Below are positions 9,887-19,172 of a DNA stretch of 61,762 bases, piece by piece. The first letter of the stretch is position 1. Every line of letters starts with the position of its first letter. A program made the position numbers and the translations under genes. Origin of the DNA: JASHSH01 sp036490215 (GTDB lineage Bacteria; Pseudomonadota; Alphaproteobacteria; Rhodospirillales; Magnetospirillaceae); contig DASXEH010000074.1 in NCBI GenBank assembly GCA_036490215.1, positions 1 through 61,762 on the forward strand, read 5' to 3'. Below the pieces are notes generated by a model, which saw only the letters and a program-made list of their open reading frames with translations, had not been told where the DNA came from and did not search any database.

Positions 9887-12129
9887 CCCACCGGGCCGGC
9901 CGCAGGCCTCACATAATCGTAGTTGAGCGGTCCACGCGCGTATTGGCGGTAGCGCTTGGAGTCGACCCGCGACAGAACGAGACCACCCAGATCGCCACGC
10001 GCATCGACAACCTGGCGCAGCGCTTCGAAAACCGCGTCACGGCGCGTATGGCCCCAGCGCACGACGAACATCACCTTCTCGACCATGCGCGATAGCATGA
10101 GCACCTCGGCGCCGACCAGTACCGGAGCCGCGTCGAGCAGAACCAGGTCGTAGTTCTTCCCGAACGTCTCAAGCAACTGACGCATACGCTCGGAGGTCAA
10201 GGCCGGCAGATCCTTGGAGTCCCAAAACCCGGCCGGCACTACGTCGAGACCCGAGAGCGAGTCGCGCTTGATGCAGTCTTCAAGATTGACCGTATTGTCG
10301 GTCAGCAGCGTCGCCAGGCCGCCCTTGTTCGAAATGCGGAACTGACGATGCAGGTTCGGCGAGCGCCAGTCGCAATCGATCAGCAAGACGCGCTTGCCGT
10401 TGCTAGCCAGAAGCCGACCGAGCGAAGCGATCAACACGCTTTTGCCTTCCTGCGGCGTGGCCGAGCAGAACAGCACGGTCTTGGGCGCCTCCTCGACATC
10501 CATCATCTGAATGCCGACATAGATGCGGCGCAAGGCTTCGCTGTAGGCCGAAACCGGTTTACGCAACACCTGGGAAGCGGCGGAACCATTGCGTTGATTG
10601 GGAACCAGGGCGACGACCGGAAGCCCGGTCGCGGCCTCGAGATCCTCATACTGGCGGAAAGTGCGATCGACACCGTCCACCATCAGGGCCGCCATCATGC
10701 TGAGGATGCCACCTGCCAGAGTGCCCAAAAGAACGATCAGGCTCTTCGGCAGGGTCGAGCGTTCGGGAGCCGTGGCGGATGAAATGACGCGGGCATCGGA
10801 CTGCTCCAGCTCGCGCTGCCACGAAATCTCCTTCTCATGGTTGAGCATCGCCTCGAGCAGGTTGCGATAGACCGTCGCGTCGCGTTGCAGCGCCTCGAGA
10901 TGGATGGTCTTGTCGTTCACGCCGCCCATTTCGTGCTGCGTCTTCCCGAAATCATGAGTCAACGTGGAGTAATGCGCGTCGGCCGTATGAGCTTCATGCT
11001 GCAGACCGGCGATGATCCCGTTCATCTCGACCTGGATCTTGCGCTGAATGTCGCGAATCTGCGCCCGCGCGTTGATCACATCCGGATGCTTGTCACCGTA
11101 ATTGGCCGACAACTCGGCCAGATGACGCTGAGCATCGGCTTCCTGCTGCTTGAGTGCGGTGATCAGCGGTGAAGCCAAAACGGCAGGCACGCCACCATTG
11201 CCAGCAACGCTATGCTGGGCGGCCTGCGCCTCTTGCAGCTTGGCATCGGCCTCGGCCTTGGCGGTTTCCGCTTCGGTCAGCTGCGTATTCATCTCGGTCA
11301 ATTGTTGATTGGCAATACCGGATGTCTCACCGACATAGAGATTGTTCTGACGGCGATAGTCTTCGGCCGCCTGTTCCGCCTGCTCAACCTGCTTACGCAG
11401 ATCGCCGATGCGGCTTTCCATAAAGGATTCGAGATCGCCGGTCGTTTGCATTTTCGAGTCGCGCGTCGCCGACACGTAAGTCGTGGCAATCGCGTTGGCA
11501 AGCTGAGCAGCCTTGTCCGGATCCTTGGAATGGACGTCGACGCTCAGCACATTCGAACGGCCGAGAACCGCCACGTCGGTTTTGCCGATCAATGCATCGA
11601 CAGTATGTGCTTCGACCCTGTCACCCGTGGACGGGCCGGTGACTTGTCCGCCTGTTGCCGGACGGGACAGGAGCTGCGCCAAGAGCGAACCCAAGGACGG
11701 GCCGTGCTTGACCAGCTCCGCATTGAATTCGGGGTCCTTGGTCAAACCCAGGGAATCGACCACCTTCTGCGCGACCGGACGAGACAGAACGACATAGCGC
11801 TCGCTCTGCACCCGGTCATCGGAATTGCCCATCATGCTGGGCGGCGTATTAGGCTCATCCTTGAACAGCTTCGGACCGTCGGGCTCGCTGACCAGGACCT
11901 GCGCTTCCGCGACATAGCTCGCGGGCAGCATCTTGACCACGACGGCCACCACGACGGCGGTGCACAGCGTGCCCCAGATGACGATGCCGCGGTGCCGCCA
12001 GACCTTGCGCAGCGTGTCCGCCATGGTTGGCGTCGGCTGTGGCATGACCACTTCCGGCGCATAGGGAGCCGCCGACCGTTCTCGAACAACGGGTGCGGGC
12101 TTCAAAGAGATGCGTTCTGGGAGGTTCAT
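9883..12129 (-). CDS. Wzc/ExoP-type polysaccharide co-polymerase and tyrosine autokinase
   Basis: A 748-residue fusion of a Wzz chain-length domain and a BY-kinase. Membrane helix 1 is near residues 48-66. A long coiled-coil periplasmic region (about 190-410, with QVEQAEQAAEDYRRQNN) follows, then helix 2 near residue 465-485. The cytoplasmic kinase has Walker A SATPQEGKS at 556-564, Walker A' VLLIDCDW at about 581-588 and Walker B YDLVLLDAAP around 661-669. The C-terminal tail has Tyr at 727, 730, 737 and 739, the usual autophosphorylation cluster. It controls chain length and links polymerisation to export through Wza. The start shares a TGATG overlap with the export-protein gene. Confidence 0.95.
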   Translation of the reverse strand: MNLPERISLKPAPVVRERSAAPYAPEVVMPQPTPTMADTLRKVWRHRGIVIWGTLCTAVVVAVVVKMLPASYVAEAQVLVSEPDGPKLFKDEPNTPPSMMGNSDDRVQSERYVVLSRPVAQKVVDSLGLTKDPEFNAELVKHGPSLGSLLAQLLSRPATGGQVTGPSTGDRVEAHTVDALIGKTDVAVLGRSNVLSVDVHSKDPDKAAQLANAIATTYVSATRDSKMQTTGDLESFMESRIGDLRKQVEQAEQAAEDYRRQNNLYVGETSGIANQQLTEMNTQLTEAETAKAEADAKLQEAQAAQHSVAGNGGVPAVLASPLITALKQQEADAQRHLAELSANYGDKHPDVINARAQIRDIQRKIQVEMNGIIAGLQHEAHTADAHYSTLTHDFGKTQHEMGGVNDKTIHLEALQRDATVYRNLLEAMLNHEKEISWQRELEQSDARVISSATAPERSTLPKSLIVLLGTLAGGILSMMAALMVDGVDRTFRQYEDLEAATGLPVVALVPNQRNGSAASQVLRKPVSAYSEALRRIYVGIQMMDVEEAPKTVLFCSATPQEGKSVLIASLGRLLASNGKRVLLIDCDWRSPNLHRQFRISNKGGLATLLTDNTVNLEDCIKRDSLSGLDVVPAGFWDSKDLPALTSERMRQLLETFGKNYDLVLLDAAPVLVGAEVLMLSRMVEKVMFVVRWGHTRRDAVFEALRQVVDARGDLGGLVLSRVDSKRYRQYARGPLNYDYVRPAAGPVG

Positions 12130-12788
12130 CAGAAGTACCGTTCACGGACAGTGATGATGTCGCCGGGGAGCACCGGTGACGTGGAATCGGCGTCGAGCTT
12201 TTCCTTCGACCCGCCTTTCTCGCTGCGGGTGACGTAGAAGGAATTCTCGCGTGCCCGATAGGTGAAGCCACCGGCAAGCGCGACCGCGTTGAGCACGGTC
12301 ATGCCCGACACATAAGCGTAGCTACCGGGCGTTTTGACCTCACCGACAATGTAGAAGGGTCGATAGGTCAGAACTTCGACGCTGACATGCGGATCCTTGA
12401 GGTAATCGGGAGACAGCTTGTGCTCGATCGCCGCCGCGACCTGATCGCCCGTCATGCCGCCGACATGGAGACGGCCAATCAGGGGGAACGCGATCTCGCC
12501 CGAACCATCGACCAGATATTCTCCGGTCATGTCCGCTTGGCCGTAGACGGACACGCGCACGTGATCGCCTGAGCCAAGTTGATAGTTCGGCGGCAGAGCC
12601 GAGTCGGGCCGCGGTGTGCTGGCCGTCGTCGTGCCCTGATTCGAGCCGGCTTGCTGCTGTGCTTGCGCCAGCGTCGGTGCGAGCACCGTCGCTACGCTGA
12701 GCGTGGATATCGTTGCGACCACCGCGAACCGGCGAAACCGAATCGCGTTATGCATCCATCTTGTTGTGTTGAGCATCGTGTTACCCAT
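12129..12788 (-). CDS. Wza/ExoF-type polysaccharide export protein
   Basis: A 219-residue secreted protein with an N-terminal signal peptide ending near TLAQA. The export domain begins PNYQLGSGDHVRVSVYGQ, continues GEYLVDGSGEIAFPLIGRL and then an SLBB-like half with YIVGEVKTPGSYAYVSGM. This is the poly-export plus SLBB layout of short Wza relatives, which form the periplasmic/outer-membrane passage. It lacks the C-terminal amphipathic helix of E. coli Wza, so the neighbouring beta-barrel protein may supply the outer-membrane pore; that is inference. It is the first gene of a coupled unit with the autokinase and lies after a terminator-like hairpin. Confidence 0.92.
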   Translation of the reverse strand: MGNTMLNTTRWMHNAIRFRRFAVVATISTLSVATVLAPTLAQAQQQAGSNQGTTTASTPRPDSALPPNYQLGSGDHVRVSVYGQADMTGEYLVDGSGEIAFPLIGRLHVGGMTGDQVAAAIEHKLSPDYLKDPHVSVEVLTYRPFYIVGEVKTPGSYAYVSGMTVLNAVALAGGFTYRARENSFYVTRSEKGGSKEKLDADSTSPVLPGDIITVRERYF

Positions 12789-12881
12789 CGGTCCGTTCGC
12801 GGGGACAACGCGGGTTCCGGCGACATTGTCTGTCGTCCGTCGCGCGCGGATTGCCGCCGCTTCGTTGCTATTTGGGTAACA

Positions 12882-12920
12882 GGAGAAAGGCGATCCCGGT
12901 TGTGATCAAACCGGGATCGC
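12882..12920 (-). terminator. rho-independent terminator after beta-barrel gene
   Basis: A perfect 12-bp inverted repeat (GCGATCCCGGTT at 12890-12901 against 12909-12920, 7-base loop) lies just downstream of the minus-strand beta-barrel stop. On the minus strand it is followed by CTTTCTCCT, a short broken T-run. It separates the barrel gene from the export and autokinase genes. Confidence 0.7.
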
Positions 12921-12927
12921 TGAGAGA

Positions 12928-14178
12928 CTAAAGACGTGCGCTAACGCCAAGAAATACTTGGTTATCGGCCGCGCCCGTACCGACTGCATTTGAGTCTCTT
13001 GTTTGGTACGTGTAGCCACCATTTAGCCAGAAATTTTCATTCATCAGATATTTCGCGCCGATACCCGTTTTGAAGTAGTCGTCGGTGCGATCGATGCCCT
13101 GAAAATCATCGGTTTCGTGGCTGATGTTGCCGGTGAGAATCACGTTACGCAGCAACTCGTGATCGACCTTCACCGTTTCCGCTGTGGCAAAATAGCCCGC
13201 GGCACCGGAGATCACGGTCTCGTCGATGTCACGGGTGATCGTGCCTGTGACCGTTGTCAGACGCGTCACATTCCATGTCACCGTAGCACCGCCCGTGGGA
13301 CCGTCGATTGATCCGAGACGCGTATCGGCGTAGTCCTGCTCGCGATAGCCGACAAACAGATCCATCGAGGTGACGCCGGTGATGTCGTATTTGGTGCCGA
13401 CCGCCGCAACATAGCCGGTCGAATTGCGGTTGTAGCCGAAGAGATCGGTAGTGTCGTCATAGGCGCGCCAGTCGAAGCCGGTCAGCAAGTAGACTTGCCG
13501 CCCTGGCGCCAGCTCGTAACCGGTATGCAGATTGACCCGCTCGTCGCCGTAGTCGTTGCGGCTCTCGAGCGCAGTGGTGCCGTTCACCGTGACATTCTGG
13601 AAGTCATAGCGATCGTAGTTATCAGCGAGTTGGAAGGAGAGACGATCAAACTCCTTCTCAACGGTCAAACCGGCGGCGGTATCCGAATATTCGGTGGGCT
13701 TCCCCTGTCCGATGAACGTGTTCGGCGACCACCATGGCAGATGCTCGACCGAGTAGCTGAGGTTCCCATACGCCCGAGCGTCATGGTAGATATCCAGCTT
13801 CCCATCGCCGCCAACCGACCAGTCCGTGTAGCTGTTGTTGCCGTAGCGGGCGTACTCGACGCTGTTGCTATCGGCATGGAAGTTCAGGGCGTTCTGATTC
13901 CAATCCGACTTCAAGTTGAGAGAAGGATTGATCGACGTAATCAAGTCGCCATGCGTTCCATCCGCCGACGCATTGATGTTTGAGTCGTACATCTCCTGGA
14001 CGTCGACTTGCGGATAAAGAATGAACCCGCCAACGCGCTGGCCTATCGGGTCGTACTCTGGACGGGTTCGATCGGCGACGGGCAATTGCGAATTGGTGTC
14101 GTCCTGATCATCGGCGTATGCAACTGCGGGCAGGCATGACGCGACGATCAGGGCCGCTATAGCGGTATGGATTTTCAC
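12928..14178 (-). CDS. outer-membrane beta-barrel protein of exopolysaccharide locus
   Basis: A 416-residue protein with a clear signal peptide (residues 1-22, ending AVAYA). The remainder shows alternating polar/aromatic strands, for example YAYGNLSYSVEH-like and LFVGYREQDYADTRLGS segments, and ends in VFLGVSARL, a barrel-terminating aromatic/Leu strand. The opening GGFILYPQVDVQEMYDSNINA resembles the BBP2_2 outer-membrane family found in alphaproteobacterial capsule and EPS clusters. The start is GTG at 14178, supported by AGGGG six bases upstream. It may form or assist the outer-membrane conduit. Family assignment comes from pattern recognition, not alignment. Confidence 0.82.
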   Translation of the reverse strand: MKIHTAIAALIVASCLPAVAYADDQDDTNSQLPVADRTRPEYDPIGQRVGGFILYPQVDVQEMYDSNINASADGTHGDLITSINPSLNLKSDWNQNALNFHADSNSVEYARYGNNSYTDWSVGGDGKLDIYHDARAYGNLSYSVEHLPWWSPNTFIGQGKPTEYSDTAAGLTVEKEFDRLSFQLADNYDRYDFQNVTVNGTTALESRNDYGDERVNLHTGYELAPGRQVYLLTGFDWRAYDDTTDLFGYNRNSTGYVAAVGTKYDITGVTSMDLFVGYREQDYADTRLGSIDGPTGGATVTWNVTRLTTVTGTITRDIDETVISGAAGYFATAETVKVDHELLRNVILTGNISHETDDFQGIDRTDDYFKTGIGAKYLMNENFWLNGGYTYQTRDSNAVGTGAADNQVFLGVSARL

Positions 14179-14212
14179 GGTTAACCCCTCGCTCGTATCA
14201 CCGAGCGTCCGT

Positions 14213-14239
14213 TTTATACTATTAATTTTTCGTCGGCAA
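14213..14239 (-). promoter_or_regulatory. candidate promoter for beta-barrel gene
   Basis: On the minus strand a TTGCCG box (14239-14234) is followed after 15 bases by TATAAA (14218-14213), in an AT-rich patch directly after the galE stop. A small hairpin (CGCTCG, 14190-14195, with 14202-14207) lies in the presumed leader. The 15-base spacing is short, so confidence is low. Confidence 0.3.
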
Positions 14240-15265
14240 TCAGCCGACTATCGCATAAGCGATATCCGTCCACTTCCAGGCGGTCTCGATTTGCGTCTCG
14301 AGGCCGGCATAGGCCGGTTGCCACCCCAGAACCTTCTTGGCCTGGGTCGCATCGGCGACCAAAACCGCTGGATCGCCAGGGCGACGATCCTTCAATTGGA
14401 CCATAATCGGTTTACCAGTTACTCGTCGGGCCGCCTCGATGACCTGGCGGACCGATGATCCGGCGCCATTGCCCAGGTTAAAAATATGATTGCCGGGCTG
14501 TTCCTTGAGGAACGGTATGCCGAGGACATGCGCCGCGGCCAAATCGCTGACATGCACGTAATCTCGAATGCAGGTGCCATCGGGGGTCGGGTAGTCGGTC
14601 CCATAAACCGTTACCGACGGCCGGTGCCCCGAAGCCGCGGCCAGAACCAGGGGGATAAGGTGGGTTTCCTTGATATGGGCCTCCCCGATCTGCCCCTCGG
14701 GGTCGGCACCAACGGCATTGAAGTAACGCAGCGATAGGGCCCGGATACCGTAAGCGGCCGAGAAGTCCTGAAGAATACGCTCGCAGACCAATTTGCCTGC
14801 ACCATAGGGATTGATCGGCGCCGTCCGATGCGACTCGTCCAGCAATTCCGTTTGCGGCTCGCCATAAACGGCGGCGCTCGACGAGAACACGATCTGCTTC
14901 ACACCATTGCGTCGCATCGACGCCAGAAGCGCGAGTGTGCCGGTCACATTCGTATCGTAAAAGCTCATCGGATTAACAACCGAGTCGCCCGCAGCGATCA
15001 GACCCGCCATATGAATCACGGCGACCGGGCTATGCCGGCGCATGACGGCATCAAGACGCGCCGTGTCGCTCAGGCTGCCTTTCTCGAAAGGCCCCCACCG
15101 GACGGCCCAACGATGGCCGCCCGAGAGATCGTCGTAGGTGACCGGCAGATAGCCGGCGTTGCGCAGGGCTTTGCAGACATGGCTTCCGATATAGCCTGCG
15201 CCGCCGGTTACGAGAACGGTTTGGGACGATTCAGACTCGTCCGTAGTTGTCTGCCAAGCGCACAA
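14240..15265 (-). CDS. galE: UDP-glucose 4-epimerase
   Basis: An extended short-chain dehydrogenase of about 341 residues that interconverts UDP-glucose and UDP-galactose with bound NAD. It has the Rossmann motif LVTGGAGYIGSHV, the SSAAVYG serine region and the YGAGK Tyr-x3-Lys pair, followed by RYFNAVGADPEGQIGE, typical of GalE. No ATG fits the conserved N-terminus. I chose TTG at 15265, preceded by GGAG nine bases upstream, which puts the start inside the end of manC (35-base overlap). The ATG at 15406 would add 47 unconserved residues. It supplies UDP-galactose to the polysaccharide. Confidence 0.93.
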   Translation of the reverse strand: MCAWQTTTDESESSQTVLVTGGAGYIGSHVCKALRNAGYLPVTYDDLSGGHRWAVRWGPFEKGSLSDTARLDAVMRRHSPVAVIHMAGLIAAGDSVVNPMSFYDTNVTGTLALLASMRRNGVKQIVFSSSAAVYGEPQTELLDESHRTAPINPYGAGKLVCERILQDFSAAYGIRALSLRYFNAVGADPEGQIGEAHIKETHLIPLVLAAASGHRPSVTVYGTDYPTPDGTCIRDYVHVSDLAAAHVLGIPFLKEQPGNHIFNLGNGAGSSVRQVIEAARRVTGKPIMVQLKDRRPGDPAVLVADATQAKKVLGWQPAYAGLETQIETAWKWTDIAYAIVG

Positions 15266-16694
15266 TGTCGTCTTCTCCCAAGTAGGCGCCGTATTGCACC
15301 TCGATGAGGTGAACCGGGACACGCCCGTTGTTCTCCAGCCGGTGCTCAGTGCCGACCGGAATGTAAATCGAGTCATTTTCACTAAGGAGGCGGGTGTCCG
15401 CGCCACAGCGCACAGTGGCCGTGCCCTGCACGATCACCCAATGTTCGCCGCGATGGTAATGTTTCTGCAGGCTGATACTGGCGCCCTGCTTCACCATGAT
15501 GCGCTTCACCTGGAAACGATCGCCGGAGTCGGTCACGCGGTAGTAGCCCCAAGGGCGATGGACCGTGGTGTGATGCAGCGGCTCGCTGCGCTTCGCATGC
15601 CGCAGGCGCTCGACCATGGCCGAAACGTCAGCCGCACGATCGACGCTGGAGACCAAGACGGCATCCTCAGTCGAGACAACGACAATATTCTCAAGACCGA
15701 TCGCCGCAACGAGTTGCCTGTCAGTGCGGATATAGGAGTTGCGAACGCTGTCGAGGATCACGTCGCCCTGCAGCACGTTGCCGTCGGTGTCGGTCGGGTT
15801 GACGTCGCGCAGCGCGCGCCAGGAGCCGACGTCGTGCCATCCCATATCGACGGCCACGACAGCCGCGTCGCGGGTGTGCTCCATGACTGCACGATCAATC
15901 GAGAGCGGCGTCGCTCCGATGAAGGCATTGGCGTCGAGACTCAGGCAGTGATCATCTTCATGGCCTTGCTCCACCGACTTGGCGCAAGCAGCCCAGATCG
16001 CCGGATTGAGGCGTTCAAGCTCGGCCAAAAAGTCACGCGCACGCAGCAGGAAGATACCGCCATTCCAGAGGTACTGCCCGCTCGACACATAGCCCTGCGC
16101 TGTGATGCTGTCGGGCTTCTCGACGAAGCGATCGACGACGCGCACGGCCTCCGCGCCCTCCATCTGCGCGCCGGATTGGATATAGCCGAACCCGGTTGCC
16201 GGATGTGTCGGCGTGATGCCAAAGGTGACGAACTTGCCGAGATTGGCGGCCGCAATGCCGGCATTCACCGCCGCGCGAAACGCCGTCGTGTCGGCGATGA
16301 CATGATCGGATGGCTGCACCAGCATCAGCGCATCGGGATCCTCCTGCACCAACCAGAAGGCCACCGCTGCGACAGCCGGGCACGTATTGCGGCCGACGGG
16401 CTCGACGATGATCTTGCGCGACGTCACGCCGGCTTCCGCCAATTGCTCGGCGATGATGTAGCGATGCTCGGTATTGCAGACGATGATCGGGTCGCCATAG
16501 CCCGCCACGCCGGAGGTGCGCAGCGTCGTCTCTTGGATCATCGAGCGACTCGACGTCAAAGACAGAAGCTGCTTCGGATAGTCGCGGCGCGACAACGGCC
16601 AGAGCCGTGTGCCCGCGCCACCCGAGAGAATGACGGGATGGATGTGCGCGACATCACTCTGCTGGTGGCGGACTGGGTCGAGGATCACATTCAT
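15231..16694 (-). CDS. manC: mannose-1-phosphate guanylyltransferase / mannose-6-phosphate isomerase
   Basis: A 487-residue bifunctional enzyme. The N-terminal nucleotidyltransferase domain starts HPVILSGGAGTRLWPLSRRD and includes YPKQ, the GTP/sugar-phosphate binding signature. It later has VEKP and NGGIFLLRA. The C-terminal cupin half has the isomerase motif QKHYHRGEHWVIVQGTA near residues 415-435. Together they convert fructose-6-phosphate and mannose-1-phosphate to GDP-mannose. ATG at 16694 is chosen because GGAG lies eight bases upstream; the ORF could extend 20 codons further. The gene overlaps galE, so GDP-mannose and UDP-galactose supply are co-expressed. Confidence 0.94.
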   Translation of the reverse strand: MNVILDPVRHQQSDVAHIHPVILSGGAGTRLWPLSRRDYPKQLLSLTSSRSMIQETTLRTSGVAGYGDPIIVCNTEHRYIIAEQLAEAGVTSRKIIVEPVGRNTCPAVAAVAFWLVQEDPDALMLVQPSDHVIADTTAFRAAVNAGIAAANLGKFVTFGITPTHPATGFGYIQSGAQMEGAEAVRVVDRFVEKPDSITAQGYVSSGQYLWNGGIFLLRARDFLAELERLNPAIWAACAKSVEQGHEDDHCLSLDANAFIGATPLSIDRAVMEHTRDAAVVAVDMGWHDVGSWRALRDVNPTDTDGNVLQGDVILDSVRNSYIRTDRQLVAAIGLENIVVVSTEDAVLVSSVDRAADVSAMVERLRHAKRSEPLHHTTVHRPWGYYRVTDSGDRFQVKRIMVKQGASISLQKHYHRGEHWVIVQGTATVRCGADTRLLSENDSIYIPVGTEHRLENNGRVPVHLIEVQYGAYLGEDDIVRLADNYGRV

Positions 16695-16786
16695 ACCCAC
16701 TACTCCTGCTGGAACGAAGTCCTGGCGGAGAAACAGTAGGTTTCGCATGGACATCGCTTCCAGTGATCAAGCCGTGGCGCTTGATG

Positions 16787-18469
16787 CTAAGCAGTGCGAG
16801 AATTACTTGGGCCACTTCCGTAAAGTGGTAACGATACTTTGACGGTCAAACCGCCACCCGGGCGATTCATCGCTGACACTTTTCCACCGAGCAACTCGAC
16901 ATTGCGACGCACGATCCACATGCCTAGGCCGGCATGTTCCGGCTTCTCCGCTTTCGCAAACGCCGCGCCATCCTCATGTTCGGAGGGCCGTAGCGAGAAA
17001 TGGCGTTCAAAAACCTGCTCGAGCTTCTCAGGATCGATACCGGGGCCGGAGTCTTCGATCATCAAATCGACAGATTTGCGGGTCTTTATCAGGCGAACGG
17101 TAATGATGCTGCCGGCCGGCGAGAAACTGACCGCATTGTCGAGGATATTCTCGATAATGACCTCGACGTTGCTGCGCGCGCCTTGGATCAAAGCATTGCT
17201 GTCGAGATGCCAATGGAGGCGCACGTCATGCTCGACCAGTGTGTCGCGCCAACCATTGAGCGTGTCGGTCACCACCTGAGTCAAATCGATCTGATCGCGC
17301 GGCGACAAAATGAGGTCCGCGATATTGTGATCCATCCGCTGTGACGCGGAAATCAGCAGGCGCAGGCGCGCCAAAGATGCCTCGATCAATTCCATAGCGC
17401 GTTTGGCGCGATCGTTATCTTCGGGGACGACGCGACGAATCGGATCGAGCGACGATTGGATCGTGGCAAGCGGCGTCTTGAGGGAATGCGCATTTTCCTC
17501 CGCCGCCTGCCGAATATCGCGGGCTGCGCGGTGCAGATCGCCCACCAAGCCGTCAAAGTCGGCCGCGACGCTGTCGAGTTCGGGAACGACATTGCGATCG
17601 ACGAACGCGCTTTCCCCCACTCTTCCGCGCCGCACCTCTTTCGCGACGTCGCGAAACTCGCGAACGCTCCGCCAGACGCTCATCGCGATCAGGATACCGA
17701 GGATCGCCACGACCAGATAGAGCGCCGCCGTGATGCGAACTTCGCGGCTCTGCCAATAAGGCCGCCCGATCGACATGTTCATGAATTCGGAAGCGACGTG
17801 AGACGAGACCAGCACCCAGCATCCCCACCGGCTGCGAATGGGAATGACCGATGTCAGGATATCTTCCTTGCCATCGGCCTCTTTGTAGCGAATGGCGACG
17901 TTTTCGTCCCAGGTACAGGTTTGTTCGAGCTGCTGCAGGATACCGTGCTCGGCCAGGCTGTCGAGTTCGACACCAATCTGGTCCTGAGTTGCCTTCGGTG
18001 AGGAGCCCACATAGTAGAAGCTTTGATGTCCCGGGCCCTTTGGCTGGAACATCAGCTTCAGGATGGTGCCGTCGCCGCCGAAGCGCGACAGCTCGGTGTC
18101 CAACGGCAGCTTGGGACGCGCATCGGGACGATCGAGCACAGGCAAGAGTGCCTGAGCGATCATCCAACTCGCGTAGCGGATGCTGTGGGCGACAAAATCG
18201 CGCGAACGCGTATCGGCTTGCTCGAACTGCCCATAGAGAAATACGGGCAGCGCGATGAAAATCAGAATCAGTACCGCGAGGCGAAGCGTCAGCGAGTGGA
18301 CAACTCGCCTCGCGGTGAGAAGTGCCTTACTGGCTTTCGCTCGGAGCGGTTCTCCAGCGATAGCCGAAGGCTGGGTAGTTCTCGATTTCAGAGAACCCTC
18401 CGTCGACGGCGGTGAATTTTCCCCGGATCCGCTTGATCGACGAACGGACATTGGTTCGATAACCGTCAT
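16787..18469 (-). CDS. ChvG-like sensor histidine kinase
   Basis: About 560 residues. Two membrane helices (about 60-80 and 246-264, numbered from the chosen ATG) enclose a periplasmic domain of roughly 165 residues. A HAMP-like linker with SVREFRDVAKEVRRGRVGE follows. The H-box is ENAHSLKTPLATIQ, with His about 328. The N-box is IIENILDNAVSFSPAG, and the G-boxes are DSGPGI and GLGMWIVRR. This layout matches the alphaproteobacterial ChvG/ExoS family, which senses envelope or acid stress and controls exopolysaccharide. ATG at 18469 has GGGGAG five bases upstream, yet it lies 143 bases inside the response-regulator gene, an unusually long same-strand overlap. Confidence 0.9.
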   Translation of the reverse strand: MTVIEPMSVRRSSGSGENSPPSTEGSLKSRTTQPSAIAGEPLRAKASKALLTARRVVHSLTLRLAVLILIFIALPVFLYGQFEQADTRSRDFVAHSIRYASWMIAQALLPVLDRPDARPKLPLDTELSRFGGDGTILKLMFQPKGPGHQSFYYVGSSPKATQDQIGVELDSLAEHGILQQLEQTCTWDENVAIRYKEADGKEDILTSVIPIRSRWGCWVLVSSHVASEFMNMSIGRPYWQSREVRITAALYLVVAILGILIAMSVWRSVREFRDVAKEVRRGRVGESAFVDRNVVPELDSVAADFDGLVGDLHRAARDIRQAAEENAHSLKTPLATIQSSLDPIRRVVPEDNDRAKRAMELIEASLARLRLLISASQRMDHNIADLILSPRDQIDLTQVVTDTLNGWRDTLVEHDVRLHWHLDSNALIQGARSNVEVIIENILDNAVSFSPAGSIITVRLIKTRKSVDLMIEDSGPGIDPEKLEQVFERHFSLRPSEHEDGAAFAKAEKPEHAGLGMWIVRRNVELLGGKVSAMNRPGGGLTVKVSLPLYGSGPSNSRTA

Positions 18470-19172
18470 CGCCACTCCCCGCGACAAAACCGCTCCAATG
18501 GACGCAATCGTAAATCGCGCGATACGTCATATGCTCACCGGCATGCGTCACCAGCTGATGAACGATATTGAACTCGGTCACCGTAAGCCCCACATCGGCG
18601 CCTTTCCAAAACGCGCGACTGACTTTCGGCTTGAGCGCCAGATCGCCGGCAACAAGCTCGTCTGTCGGCAAATTGGCGACCGTCTTCGACCGATTCGCTT
18701 CGGCGATCAGACGAATGCGCTTGGCCAGAATATCGGCACCGCGCATCTTGTCGACGAAGTCCAATGCGCCATGCTCGAGGGCCACGCGCTCGTGTTCCGT
18801 GGTCGCCATGCCGGTCAGGAAGATCACAGGGAGATTGACGCCACGGCGACGCAGGCGCGGCAGGATATCGAGGCCTGTCGCCTCGCGAAGCTGCCAGTCG
18901 AGCACGATCACGTCGGCAGTGTTGCCTTCACCCACGAAGTTCAGCAGGCCATCGCCATCACTGAAGTTCGAAACTGAGAATCCGAGATCAGTCAGCTCGC
19001 CCCCGATCGCTTCGCGAAAATTGTCGTCGTCGTCGACGAGAAGAACGCGAATCTGTTCGTTGCCCTGAGGGCCCTCTTGTCTCGTCTCACCGAGCTTCTT
19101 GTCTTCGATCTTCGATGCGAGATTTGAGGTCGGCGACACAGATACGTTGTCCTTTGGCAGTGCCGTCATCAT
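18327..19172 (-). CDS. ChvI-like OmpR-family response regulator
   Basis: A 281-residue protein. The receiver (about 41-155) has the acidic cluster LLVDDDDN (46-50), phospho-acceptor Asp92 in IVLDWQL, Thr120 and Lys142. The OmpR-type winged helix ends with FSEIENYPAFGYRW, the family's closing beta-hairpin. About 40 polar residues before the receiver are an extension not usual for ChvI. It should be phosphorylated by the kinase encoded next. Its start overlaps the 3' end of the lipoprotein gene by 86 bases, and its end overlaps the kinase gene. Regulation of the surrounding exopolysaccharide genes is inferred from position. Confidence 0.9.
   Translation of the reverse strand: MMTALPKDNVSVSPTSNLASKIEDKKLGETRQEGPQGNEQIRVLLVDDDDNFREAIGGELTDLGFSVSNFSDGDGLLNFVGEGNTADVIVLDWQLREATGLDILPRLRRRGVNLPVIFLTGMATTEHERVALEHGALDFVDKMRGADILAKRIRLIAEANRSKTVANLPTDELVAGDLALKPKVSRAFWKGADVGLTVTEFNIVHQLVTHAGEHMTYRAIYDCVHWSGFVAGSGDDGYRTNVRSSIKRIRGKFTAVDGGFSEIENYPAFGYRWRTAPSESQ

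Noticed and set aside
11212..12237. 341-residue plus-strand ORF opposite the Wzc/ExoP gene
   Set aside because: Antisense to a well-supported autokinase; no recognisable motif or ribosome-binding site.
15294..16739. 481-residue plus-strand ORF inside manC
   Set aside because: Antisense to a clear ManC; the translation is Arg/His/Asp-rich with no family motif, typical of GC-rich shadow frames.
16798..16806. GAGAATTAC also found in the inverted repeat near 19898
   Set aside because: A nine-base match inside the kinase coding end; likely chance, no wider similarity.
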